Below, one piece after another: positions 8,047-16,159 of a DNA stretch of 32,168 nt. Within the stretch, counting starts at the first letter, position 1, and each line of letters begins with the position of its first letter. Position numbers and translations under genes: made by a program. This DNA comes from Pricia antarctica (lineage in GTDB: Bacteria > Bacteroidota > Bacteroidia > Flavobacteriales > Flavobacteriaceae): NCBI GenBank assembly GCA_011050085.1, contig DRGL01000034.1, positions 1 to 32,168 on the forward strand, given 5' to 3'. The notes under the pieces are model-generated. The model was not told where the DNA came from, made no database searches, and saw only the letters and a program-made list of their open reading frames with translations.

Positions 8047-9909
8047 ATGAGCAGCATACAAACAAAAGATGAAATAAAAGACAGACTGATTCGCAGGGCA
8101 GCAGAAACCTGGGGGGTTGACGAAATGGAAATCGAGTCCTCTTTTGACCCAATTGTTGACATGCTTTTCGATGCCTGTGCCCATGAGTTTGAGCGTATTT
8201 CCAATTCCATAAAGACCAGCCGTACCACTGTAACCGAACGCTTGGTAGACATTCTGACACCAGAAACTTCCGTGAGTGCTAAACCTGCACATGCCGTGAT
8301 GCACGCCATCCCCCTTGATTCGAACATCAAAATCAACGAACGCAGTGAATTCGTCCATAGAAAGCGTAAACCTATTTTTAAAGAAGACACTAAAGATAGC
8401 TTTGAGGATTTTTCTTTCTGTCCTGCGGGTGAATTCCATATTACTAATTGTAATTTGGAATATATTGCATATCCAGATAAAATAACAAAGTATCGTAACC
8501 ATCAAAACATACTTCAATTCGGCATTAATGATTTTACGGCCAAACCGGAAGTAAACTGCATCTATCTTGGTATAAAACCGGGTATGGATATAAAAGGAAT
8601 TGATCAACTACTCTGTTATTTCGACATCCTAAATTTTGAGCAAAAAGGCTTGTTAGCGCACCACATTGGAATTGCCGACTGGTCACTTAATGGAGAACCT
8701 TTAGATATTATAAAAGGTTATAATGAACAAGGGAGTGGCAATAATGATTTTAGCGGATATATTAATGAGGGCATTCAAAGCAAGATCCGGTTTTATGAAA
8801 CCTACGTCAAGGCTTATTATGAAAATCAATTTTATACCATAAACAAAGAACTTGAGGTCGAAAACAATCTTAAATATTATCCCGATACTTTTTCTGATTA
8901 TATTTCAGAAAAAAAATTAAAAGAATTTGACCAGCCGCTACTTTGGATAAAAATTAAATTTTCGACGGTAGTATCCAGAGAAATGCTCGAAAATTTACAT
9001 TTCCATATCAACTGTTTTCCAGCACTCAATAAAAAACCACGGGCGATAAGCAAATGCTTGCAGCCCTATTTTAACATAATACCCCTCGCACTGGATAATG
9101 AATTGTTTTGCGATATCCAAGAAATCTCTGGAGATACAGGTAATTCTTACTTCATACAGGACCGAGAACAGAACAATACTAAAAATCAAGGTGCTTATTT
9201 GAGATATGGCGGTGTTTCCCGCTTCGACGAACGGGAAGCTTCTGAACTCTTAAACTATACATTAGATTTGATTAAAGAAGAGAGCGTCGCTTTTTCGGCA
9301 TTAGGGAGCGATTTTATTGATGGGAACCTCAAAAGTTTAAAAAAAGTTGTTTCACGCATTGAGCAAAAAATCGATCAGAAAGATTTCAAAACGAATAAAA
9401 TTCCCTACGTACTAATCAATAGAGATAGCGTTCATAAAAACAGGGATAAGAATATTTATATAACATATTGGACGACCGCTGGAGAAAACGCTAATAAAAT
9501 AAATCCGTATGTTAGGTTGAACGCTCAAGCCGGAGCAACATTTCAATCCGATTCACTAACCTTCATTACAGGAACCCTTGGCGGTAAGAACGAACCTTCG
9601 CCTAGCGAAAAAGTTCACGCCTATCGCGAACAGATACTTTCAAAGGGTAGAATCGTTACCCGTCAAGACATTGTTAAACACTGCTTCAATATTTACAAAG
9701 GCAGCATCACCAAAGTAAATGTTGAAAAAGGAGTTATGATTTCTCAAGAATTTGGAGGGGGGTATACTCCCACTTCTGATATTTATCTTTTAAAAGATTC
9801 CGATATCGATTATACTGAAGTAGATTGGGAACATTTGAAGAAGGAGCTTCTCATCGGACTACGGTCCAGGTCGGCGAATGTTTTACCTTTTAGAGTTTTT
9901 TATCGATAA
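8047..9909 (+). CDS. tssF: TssF, T6SS baseplate subunit
   Basis: 620 aa, the largest wedge protein of the T6SS baseplate, cytoplasmic. The start (KDEIKDRLIRRAAETWGV) and the following segment RLVDILTPETSVSAKPAHAV (about residues 65-84) parallel the TssF N-terminal region in which two helices are followed by the conserved proline-rich strand. A C-terminal part with SPSEKVHAYREQILSKGRIV (about 515-535) and RQDIVKHC matches the TssF/gp6-like C-terminal region that begins with a baseplate J-like motif. It is the last recognisable gene of the T6SS run; no rho-independent terminator is visible after it, and a 1.6-kb gene-poor stretch follows. Confidence 0.88.
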   Translation: MSSIQTKDEIKDRLIRRAAETWGVDEMEIESSFDPIVDMLFDACAHEFERISNSIKTSRTTVTERLVDILTPETSVSAKPAHAVMHAIPLDSNIKINERSEFVHRKRKPIFKEDTKDSFEDFSFCPAGEFHITNCNLEYIAYPDKITKYRNHQNILQFGINDFTAKPEVNCIYLGIKPGMDIKGIDQLLCYFDILNFEQKGLLAHHIGIADWSLNGEPLDIIKGYNEQGSGNNDFSGYINEGIQSKIRFYETYVKAYYENQFYTINKELEVENNLKYYPDTFSDYISEKKLKEFDQPLLWIKIKFSTVVSREMLENLHFHINCFPALNKKPRAISKCLQPYFNIIPLALDNELFCDIQEISGDTGNSYFIQDREQNNTKNQGAYLRYGGVSRFDEREASELLNYTLDLIKEESVAFSALGSDFIDGNLKSLKKVVSRIEQKIDQKDFKTNKIPYVLINRDSVHKNRDKNIYITYWTTAGENANKINPYVRLNAQAGATFQSDSLTFITGTLGGKNEPSPSEKVHAYREQILSKGRIVTRQDIVKHCFNIYKGSITKVNVEKGVMISQEFGGGYTPTSDIYLLKDSDIDYTEVDWEHLKKELLIGLRSRSANVLPFRVFYR

Positions 9910-10561
9910 TAGTAACAGCAAAATTACAAATACAATTACTAGTTCAACGCGATGCTTGTTCTAAATAATGTAAAATGAGTTAGGTAACAATTTTACTGAA
10001 CCATTTGCGGTTGAGCAAAATTTCAGTTGACAAACTTAGCACAATTGTAAATTTGTTACTTAATAAAAAATATGGCTCCTATTTTTTACAATCGCTCCGC
10101 ACATATTTTTTTCTAAAACACTTCACCCAAGTTAATCCATCACGCTAAACTTAATTTCAGGGATTAAAAAACAATTATCTGTTTATGTTAATACGTAAGG
10201 ATATGCTTTTAAAATAGCTCATTGCGCTGTCAAAGTGATAATCAAAGCCATGCAAAATATCAGGCGAATTAAAATTAAAATAACAGATAAAATAAATGGA
10301 TAATTTTTAAGTAGGAAGAAAATTAATTCTTGAATTTATTCAATTATCTAAAAAATAGAAAGTGAATTGTGAATGGTAAGCGAATACAATTTGTTGTCGC
10401 AAATATAGCAGTTGGAGTTAAACTTGCCTTAAGTAAGTAGCAATTCTATAATTAAACCATTATTCACATAGATGGTGATCACAAAATGATAACCGTAAAA
10501 AGAAAGGTTCAAGTTTTACTTTGGAAAGGCGTAGAAGCTTTAAGGAATTAATTATTTACGG

Positions 10562-10702
10562 TTAAATCGAAACATAAAAGTACATGGATACCATCAAAAA
10601 AGCCAGTTTAAAAAACAGTAGTGAAGTCGCGAGAATATCTTTTAATTCCACTTTTTCATTAAAATCTCTTTGGGTAAGAATTTCTTTGAACTTTTTAATC
10701 AT
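10562..10702 (-). CDS. Possible 46-residue single-pass membrane microprotein
   Basis: I do not recognise a family. From ATG 10702 the product is 46 aa: a basic amphipathic start (MIKKFKEILTQRDF), an acidic middle (NEKVELKD) and a C-terminal hydrophobic stretch (about residues 27-44) that could span the membrane. An in-frame ATG lies upstream at 10753, but a promoter-like TACTTTG (plus-strand 10744-10750) sits right behind it. If used, transcription would begin downstream of that ATG, favouring the shorter start with a leader of about 34 nt. It stands alone between the T6SS run and decayed sequence. It may be a chance frame in AT-rich DNA. Confidence 0.35.
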   Translation of the reverse strand: MIKKFKEILTQRDFNEKVELKDILATSLLFFKLAFLMVSMYFYVSI

Positions 10703-10840
10703 ACCGAATGTCGTTTGCCGAACACAAACATAAATCGTATTAGCAAAGTACATTGTCGAATTTAATGGAAATTATAACGATTTTGAACACTATAAATCAG
10801 TAGGCATCAAATTTTGATTTTGTCCATTAAAAGTTAAAAC

Positions 10841-10871
10841 AATGATATTCAATTCTATATAGGATATCATT
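10841..10871. repeat. 8-bp inverted repeat in gene-poor interval
   Basis: AATGATAT (10841-10848) and ATATCATT (10864-10871) are perfect complements with a 15-nt spacer. It lies about 80 bp upstream of the decayed regulator-like frame and could be an operator or chance symmetry in AT-rich DNA. Confidence 0.3.
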
Positions 10872-10948
10872 ATGTTACATATTTGTTTTAGAACGCTAAA
10901 CAGCTTCTAAATTCATTAGTATTTTGTTTACATGTTAATTCCGTTATC

Positions 10949-11206
10949 ATGTTTAAAATAGAGGAAAAAGTGCCGTCTAAAAAATTCGAATTCTCGCATC
11001 TCAGTCAGGTGGAGACTTAAAGGAATGCATAAATAACGCCCTTCTAAAATTGGATAATGATAATGCCAAAGGAAGGATTTACGTTTATGAAGTTATGAAG
11101 GGGCTTTCAATCAGATTTTTTGAAATTCATTTTTTCGAGCAGAGTCATTTTTCCTATTGGAGGAGGAACTGATGCCCCAATTTTCATGATATATCGTAGA
11201 AAATAG
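10949..11206 (+). pseudogene. Possible decayed regulator-like gene (AraC N-terminal-type remnant)
   Basis: Three coding-like pieces follow one another in different frames. ATG 10949 opens a 23-codon frame (MFKIEEKVPSKKFEFSHL) that stops at 11018-11020. An overlapping frame reads GGDLKECINNALLKL, then GRIYVYEVMKGLSIRFFEI, and stops at 11170-11172. A third frame continues with DAPIFMIYRRK to a stop at 11204. Joined across two frameshifts they give a continuous, protein-like sequence whose style (G-x-I-x-x-x-E-x-x-x-G-x-S-I-R-F, then PIFMIY) resembles the N-terminal sensing part of Bacteroidota AraC-type regulators. No helix-turn-helix part remains. The family label is pattern recognition only. 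A TATTTTG box at 10920-10926 could be its old promoter. Confidence 0.4.
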
Positions 11207-11385
11207 AATTTTAGCAAGGCAAGAATTGCAAAACTTTTCTTTTATTTCTTTCGGGTGAAATTAACTTTCGGCGAATTCAAATATTCATTACAAATCCACT
11301 GCAAGTATAGTTTTTTTTTGGTAAATCATTTTGTCTGAACTTTTGGCTAATAATTAGTCAGTTAGTGCTTTTAAATAAAAAGCCT

Positions 11386-11403
11386 AATACTACCAATAGT
11401 ATT
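11386..11403. repeat. Short perfect hairpin upstream of lipoprotein gene
   Basis: AATACTA (11386-11392) and TAGTATT (11397-11403) form a 7-bp stem with a CCAA loop, about 100 bp before the lipoprotein start. No T-run follows, so a terminator is unlikely; an operator or 5'-leader hairpin is possible. Confidence 0.3.
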
Positions 11404-11500
11404 TCCACCTTATACTATCTCTTAAGGGTTTACGTTATATACTACGCCCTAATCGTTAGCTAAACTTAACAACGGCGGACGGAACCCAAATCAATGCCTT

Positions 11501-12688
11501 ATGCAAAAATGTTTACTCTCAGGTGTTATCCTACTAATGCTTGTTGCTTGCAATAGTGTAAAAAAAACACAAAAAGCCATAAATTCTGGAGATTATGGTC
11601 AAGCAATTCATACGTCAATAGAAAACCTTACTAAAAATAAGAGCAAAAAAGGAAATCAATCCTACATAATTTTATTAGAAGAAGCCTATCGAAAAAATTC
11701 AGATCGTGAATTAAAGCAAATTGCCTTTCTGGAAAATGACGATAACCCTGTACATTTAGAATCCATATACCGAAGTTACGTCGATTTACATACGATTCAG
11801 AAACGTATACGACCACTGCTTCCCTTATACATACGAAGTGAAAGCAGAAATGCACGTTTCACATTTAAAGATTATAATGACAATGTTTTGAACAGTAAGA
11901 TTGCCTTGTCTGAATACCTTTTCAATAAGGCATCCGATATATTGAAAAACGCGACACATAAGCAAGATTATAGAGAGGCCTATGATGACTTGGTGTATTT
12001 GAATCAAATCAATCCCGGTTTTAGGGACACCAAGTCCATGATACAACAGGCTTACACAAAGGGACAAGACTATGTAAAGGTAAGTATGGTCAATAGCTCT
12101 GAAAAAATCATACCTTCAAAATTACAGGAAGAACTGTTGAACTTCAATACCTATGGGCTTAATAAACAGTGGACCACTTATCACACCAAGCCTTTATCGA
12201 ATATGCAGTACGACTATGCTATGGTTCTTGCCCTTAAAAGTATAGATATTTCTCCTGAACAAATTACCGAAAAACAACTCATTAAAGAAAAACAGCTTAA
12301 AGATGGATACCGCTATGCGCTCGATGAGGAAGGTAGAGTGCTTAAGGATAGTATGGGAACTAAAATAAGAATTGAAAAATTCAAAACGGTAAAATGTAAT
12401 TTTTACCAATATACACAGTTTAAATCCGCTAAGGTAATCGGTGTTGTAACTTTCACCGACCTCTCTACAAAACAAACTTTGAATAGCTATCCCTTATCAA
12501 GCGAATTCGTTTTCGAGCATGTTTATGCTAACTACGACGGCGATAAAAGAGCTCTTGAAGAAAATCTTGAGCAGATGCTAGGCACGACCTCCGTTCCTTT
12601 TCCCAGTAATGAGCAAATGGTATATGATGCTAGTGAGGATTTAAAATCGCGTCTAAAATCTATTTTAGCGACGCAGGGTTTTAGATGA
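11501..12688 (+). CDS. Uncharacterised TPR-like lipoprotein
   Basis: 395 aa. I do not recognise a named family. The signal peptide ends with a lipobox (LMLVAC, Cys17); the next residues NSVKKTQ lack acidic export signals, so it probably faces the periplasm. Residues about 18-180 are helical and contain TPR-like stretches (INSGDYGQAIHTSIENL; KQDYREAYDDLVYLNQINP). The C-terminal half looks beta-rich with a repeated K-x-L-x-x-G pattern (KEKQLKDGYRYALDEEGRVL) and ends in a helical tail (DLKSRLKSILAT). It is separated from the T6SS run by 1.6 kb and converges with the ytxJ-like gene (26 bp gap). A role with T6SS (for example a TssQ-type lipoprotein) cannot be excluded, but nothing in the sequence points there specifically. 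Confidence 0.75.
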   Translation: MQKCLLSGVILLMLVACNSVKKTQKAINSGDYGQAIHTSIENLTKNKSKKGNQSYIILLEEAYRKNSDRELKQIAFLENDDNPVHLESIYRSYVDLHTIQKRIRPLLPLYIRSESRNARFTFKDYNDNVLNSKIALSEYLFNKASDILKNATHKQDYREAYDDLVYLNQINPGFRDTKSMIQQAYTKGQDYVKVSMVNSSEKIIPSKLQEELLNFNTYGLNKQWTTYHTKPLSNMQYDYAMVLALKSIDISPEQITEKQLIKEKQLKDGYRYALDEEGRVLKDSMGTKIRIEKFKTVKCNFYQYTQFKSAKVIGVVTFTDLSTKQTLNSYPLSSEFVFEHVYANYDGDKRALEENLEQMLGTTSVPFPSNEQMVYDASEDLKSRLKSILATQGFR

Positions 12689-12714
12689 GATTCAGAAGGT
12701 TAACGCTCTCTCCA

Positions 12715-13110
12715 TTAAACATACTTTTCTAAAGTCAATGCGTTGATACTTCCATGCGAATCATGGGCCACGGTTTCACCATTTTTAATTACCAAAAGCT
12801 GTGGTGATTGGTGCACCACTTGAAATTTTCTGGCAATTTCGTTCGATACGTCAGGGTGACGGTGTATATCTAGAAAGTAATAATCAATTGTATTTTCCTT
12901 AAAAATTGGATTTTTCTGAAATCCGTTCAAAACCATGCGGCTTACTCCACAAGTTGTTGAGTGTTTGAATACTACCTGCGTTCGAGCAGTGCTATTTTTC
13001 TCAATCTCTTCTAGCTGGTCTATTGAGGTAAGCCCTATCCAAGGAGACTTTTCAACTGTTTGCCTTTCTTCACTGTTATTACTTCCAAAAATTGAATTAA
13101 AAAAACCCAT
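12715..13110 (-). CDS. ytxJ: YtxJ-like monothiol bacilliredoxin family protein
   Basis: 131 aa with a thioredoxin-like fold (about residues 25-131). The key motif is FKHSTTCGVSRM with a single active-site Cys54 followed by G-V-S, the monothiol arrangement of the YtxJ/BrxC family, and a likely cis-Pro region QSPQLLVI. There is no second resolving Cys in a CxxC. Family members remove bacillithiol from S-bacillithiolated proteins; Flavobacteriia commonly carry bacillithiol enzymes, so this is reasonable here. The start gives MGFFNSIFGSNN, a short N-terminal extension before the domain. It is transcribed divergently from clpB across a 192-bp region with candidate promoters in both directions. Confidence 0.85.
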   Translation of the reverse strand: MGFFNSIFGSNNSEERQTVEKSPWIGLTSIDQLEEIEKNSTARTQVVFKHSTTCGVSRMVLNGFQKNPIFKENTIDYYFLDIHRHPDVSNEIARKFQVVHQSPQLLVIKNGETVAHDSHGSINALTLEKYV

Positions 13111-13142
13111 TATTTTATTTTAAGTATCTATTACCGTCTAAA

Positions 13143-13174
13143 TTAACCTAACTCTTCATTTATCCAAAGTCAAA
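13143..13174 (-). promoter_or_regulatory. Candidate promoter for ytxJ-like gene
   Basis: Read on the minus strand: TTTG (13174-13171), 20-nt spacer, TAGGTTAA (13150-13143), an imperfect version of the Bacteroidota -7 box TAnnTTTG. The predicted start point would leave a leader of roughly 25 nt before ATG 13110. Confidence 0.4.
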
Positions 13175-13186
13175 TAGTGTAAAACT

Positions 13187-13233
13187 GACGAAATGTCCTA
13201 TATTTACTGGTATCAACCGACATTTTGTCGGTT
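13187..13233. promoter_or_regulatory. Paired GAC-N5-GTC palindromes between ytxJ and clpB
   Basis: Copy 1 is CTGACGAAATGTCC (GAC 13187-13189, GTC 13195-13197). Copy 2 is a longer perfect palindrome AACCGAC-ATTTT-GTCGGTT (13215-13233). Their centres are 32 bp apart, about three helical turns, so both would lie on the same face of the DNA. Copy 2 ends just before the clpB -33 box, copy 1 lies just outside the ytxJ -33 box. They look like operator sites for a dimeric regulator, possibly heat or thiol-stress responsive. Confidence 0.5.
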
Positions 13234-13234
13234 C

Positions 13235-13265
13235 TTTGAAATGGTAGGGTTGTTGTCTATATTTT
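13235..13265 (+). promoter_or_regulatory. Predicted clpB promoter (Bacteroidota type)
   Basis: TTTG (13235-13238), an exact 19-nt spacer, then TATATTTT (13258-13265), one base from the consensus TAnnTTTG of Bacteroidota primary sigma factors. The expected start point near 13270 gives a leader of about 30 nt before ATG 13303. Confidence 0.6.
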
Positions 13266-13302
13266 TCAAAATTAGACAATATAACTATAAAAATATCGAT
13301 AT

Positions 13303-15903
13303 ATGAATCCAAATAATTACACCATAAAGTCGCAGGAAGCTTTGCAACAGGCACAGCAGCTTGCGCAAAGTATGAGCCACCAACAGATTGAAAACGAACA
13401 TATGTTCAAGGCGATTTGGGAAGTGGACGAAAATGTACTGCCTTTCATTTTAAAGAAATTGAACATCAACGTTGCGTTATTGCAGCAAATACTGGACAAG
13501 GAACTACAAAGCTTTCCTAAGGTTTCTGGTGGCGATATCATGTTCTCACGGGAAGCTGGTAAAACCGTAAACGAGGCCAGTATCATCGCAAAAAAAATGG
13601 ATGACGAATACATTTCCGTCGAACATTTACTACTGGCCATTTTCAAATCTAAGAGTAAAATTGCACAGATTTTAAAAGATCAAGGGGCTACTGAAAAGGA
13701 TTTAAAGACGGCCATTTCAGAACTACGAGGTGGCGATAAGGTGACATCCCAGAGTGCTGAAGGCACCTATAATTCCCTAGATAAATACGCACAGAATCTA
13801 AATCGGATGGCCGACACAGGTAAGCTAGACCCGGTCATAGGTCGTGATGAAGAAATTCGTCGTATTCTTCAAATTTTATCCCGTAGAACAAAGAACAATC
13901 CGATATTGGTCGGGGAACCGGGCACCGGTAAAACGGCAATTGCCGAAGGTTTAGCACACCGTATCGTACAAGGTGACGTACCTGAGAATTTGAAGGATAA
14001 GATAATCTATTCCCTAGACATGGGGGCACTTATTGCCGGTGCCAAATATAAGGGCGAATTCGAGGAGCGCTTAAAATCGGTGATTAAAGAAGTCACAGCT
14101 TCCGAAGGTGATATCGTTCTATTTATCGATGAGATTCATACCCTAGTAGGCGCTGGCGGAGGTCAAGGTGCTATGGATGCAGCCAATATATTAAAACCGG
14201 CCTTGGCACGTGGTGAACTCAGGGCCATTGGTGCGACCACATTAGATGAATACCAGAAGTATTTTGAAAAGGATAAGGCTTTGGAACGAAGATTTCAAAA
14301 AGTCATTGTATTGGAGCCGGATACAGAAAGTGCCATTTCCATTTTGCGGGGAATCAAGGAAAAATACGAGGCGCATCATAAAGTTCGTATTAAGGATGAA
14401 GCCGTCATTGCCGCTGTTGAATTATCACAGCGTTATATCACGAACCGATTCTTACCTGATAAGGCGATTGACCTAATGGATGAAGCGGCATCGAAACTAC
14501 GAATGGAAATTAATTCCAAGCCTGAAGAGTTAGACGTGCTCGACCGTAGAATCATGCAATTGGAAATCGAAATTGAGGCGATTAAACGTGAAGACGATAA
14601 GGCAAAACTGAAATCGCTTAACGTAGACCTTGCGAATTTTAAGGAAGACCGTAACGAAATATTCGCCAAATGGGAGAGCGAGAAATCCGTAGTCGATAAT
14701 ATTCAAAAAACGAAACACGAGATAGAGGAATTCAAACAAGAAGCCGAACGTGCGGAACGAAATGGCGATTATGGGAAGGTAGCCGAATTGCGCTATGGGA
14801 AAATTAAGGAAGCACAGGAAAATTTAGAAACTCTTCAGCTGGAACTACAGGAGCAGCAGAAAGGCGATACGCTCATTAAGGAAGAGGTTACCAATGAAGA
14901 TATTGCGGAAGTGGTCGCCAAGTGGACGGGAATTCCTGTTACCAAGATGTTGCAGAGCGAACGTGAAAAACTACTTCAGCTCGAAGATGTGTTGCACAAA
15001 CGAATCGTCGGACAAGAAGAAGCTATCGAAGCGGTCTCCGATGCGATTCGCAGAAGCCGAGCCGGTTTGCAAGACACCAAACGACCAATTGGTTCCTTCT
15101 TATTTTTAGGAACTACCGGTGTTGGTAAAACAGAGTTGGCAAAAACACTGGCCTCATATTTGTTCGATGATGAAAATGCCATGACCCGTATCGATATGAG
15201 CGAATACCAAGAGCGGCATTCGGTCAGTAGATTAGTAGGTGCACCTCCGGGATATGTAGGCTACGATGAAGGTGGCCAATTGACAGAAGCGGTGCGTAGA
15301 CGCCCCTATTCTGTTGTGCTTTTGGATGAAATTGAAAAGGCGCACCCAGATACCTTTAATATACTGCTACAGGTGTTGGACGAAGGAAGGCTAACCGACA
15401 ACAAGGGCCGAGTTGCTGATTTCAAGAATACCATCATTATAATGACCAGTAATATGGGTAGCCATATCATTCAAGAAAAATTTGAGAATAGCGATAATAT
15501 CCATAGTGCGACGGAAGCGGCGCGTGTCGAAGTTTTAGGACTTTTACGGAAGACTATCCGTCCTGAATTTTTGAACCGCATCGATGACATAATCATGTTT
15601 ACTCCATTAAGTAAAAAGGATATAACTAAAATAGTCAAGCTGCAGTTGGATGGATTGAAAAAGATGATTGCGAAACAGAATATCACAATCGATGCGACAG
15701 ATGAGGCTGTGAAGTATTTGGCGGAACGTGGATACGACCCCCAATATGGTGCACGACCGATTAAAAGGGTAATTCAAAAAGAGGTGCTAAATAATTTGTC
15801 AAAAGAATTATTGAGCGGCGATATATCTGCTGAAAGTATTGTTCTTATCGACGCTTTCGATGATAAATTAGTCTTTCGCAACCAAGACCAGTTGGTAGAA
15901 TAG
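13303..15903 (+). CDS. clpB: ClpB, Hsp100 protein disaggregase
   Basis: 866 aa, the usual length of ClpB. In order: Clp N-domain (about 1-145), NBD1 with Walker A GEPGTGKT (204-211), pore loop GAKYKGEFE and Walker B IVLFIDE (271-277), the long coiled-coil middle domain (about 405-530) that contacts DnaK, NBD2 with Walker A GTTGVGKT (603-610), pore loop GAPPGYVGY, Walker B VVLLDE, and the C-domain. It rescues aggregated proteins together with the DnaK system in the cytoplasm. Unlike the nearby TssH it has intact Walker B glutamates in both rings and the full middle domain. It has its own promoter with upstream palindromes and a strong terminator, so it is a single-gene unit. Confidence 0.97.
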   Translation: MNPNNYTIKSQEALQQAQQLAQSMSHQQIENEHMFKAIWEVDENVLPFILKKLNINVALLQQILDKELQSFPKVSGGDIMFSREAGKTVNEASIIAKKMDDEYISVEHLLLAIFKSKSKIAQILKDQGATEKDLKTAISELRGGDKVTSQSAEGTYNSLDKYAQNLNRMADTGKLDPVIGRDEEIRRILQILSRRTKNNPILVGEPGTGKTAIAEGLAHRIVQGDVPENLKDKIIYSLDMGALIAGAKYKGEFEERLKSVIKEVTASEGDIVLFIDEIHTLVGAGGGQGAMDAANILKPALARGELRAIGATTLDEYQKYFEKDKALERRFQKVIVLEPDTESAISILRGIKEKYEAHHKVRIKDEAVIAAVELSQRYITNRFLPDKAIDLMDEAASKLRMEINSKPEELDVLDRRIMQLEIEIEAIKREDDKAKLKSLNVDLANFKEDRNEIFAKWESEKSVVDNIQKTKHEIEEFKQEAERAERNGDYGKVAELRYGKIKEAQENLETLQLELQEQQKGDTLIKEEVTNEDIAEVVAKWTGIPVTKMLQSEREKLLQLEDVLHKRIVGQEEAIEAVSDAIRRSRAGLQDTKRPIGSFLFLGTTGVGKTELAKTLASYLFDDENAMTRIDMSEYQERHSVSRLVGAPPGYVGYDEGGQLTEAVRRRPYSVVLLDEIEKAHPDTFNILLQVLDEGRLTDNKGRVADFKNTIIIMTSNMGSHIIQEKFENSDNIHSATEAARVEVLGLLRKTIRPEFLNRIDDIIMFTPLSKKDITKIVKLQLDGLKKMIAKQNITIDATDEAVKYLAERGYDPQYGARPIKRVIQKEVLNNLSKELLSGDISAESIVLIDAFDDKLVFRNQDQLVE

Positions 15904-15956
15904 GTTGCTTGCCGAGAGGTAAATTTCGCAAACTATAATTAAAAATTAGCTTGAAC

Positions 15957-15993
15957 AGCTTTCCTCTTGACATCAAGGGGGAAGCTTTTTTTT
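15957..15993 (+). terminator. Rho-independent terminator of clpB
   Basis: The arms AGCTTTCCTCTTGA (15957-15970) and TCAAGGGGGAAGCT (15973-15986) pair over 14 positions with two G-U wobbles and are followed by a run of seven T. It lies 54 bp after the clpB stop, in the 256-bp convergent gap before the PorP/SprF gene. The rest of that gap (15994-16159) is AT-rich with nothing recognised. Confidence 0.85.
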
Positions 15994-16159
15994 ATATTTC
16001 CTTTAAAATGAATTGACCCATTTTGCCGTATTCCTAGTTAAGGATACATCATGCAATTTAAAATCATAAACATTTCATATTTTGAATTCTATAATCATTT
16101 TTAATCATTTTCTTATCCAATCAAAACGGCAGAATGATGATTTAATGAAGTTGAAACTG

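Larger units (their letters stand above)
9910..11500. other. Gene-poor AT-rich interval after the T6SS run
   Basis: About 1.6 kb without a reading frame over 65 codons on either strand. I see no tRNA, transposase or CRISPR-type repeats. It holds a possible 46-codon minus-strand gene (10562-10702), an 8-bp inverted repeat AATGATAT/ATATCATT (10841-10871), broken coding-like pieces (10949-11206) and a 7-bp hairpin AATACTA/TAGTATT (11386-11403). The part from 9910 to about 10560 shows nothing I can interpret. The decay pattern suggests former genes lost between the T6SS operon and the lipoprotein gene. Confidence 0.6.

Noticed and set aside
10441-10560. 21-codon frame beginning ATGATAACCGTAAAA near 10485
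   Set aside because: Very short, no promoter or conserved look, AT-rich background.
11501-12688. Lipoprotein as a T6SS subunit (TssQ)
   Set aside because: It is 1.6 kb from the T6SS run, much larger than I would expect for a small accessory lipoprotein, and shows only TPR-like features; no specific evidence.
15109-15132. Unusual Walker A GTTGVGKT in ClpB NBD2 (Thr for Pro)
   Set aside because: The substitution is, to my knowledge, common in Bacteroidota ClpB and keeps all essential G, K and T residues.
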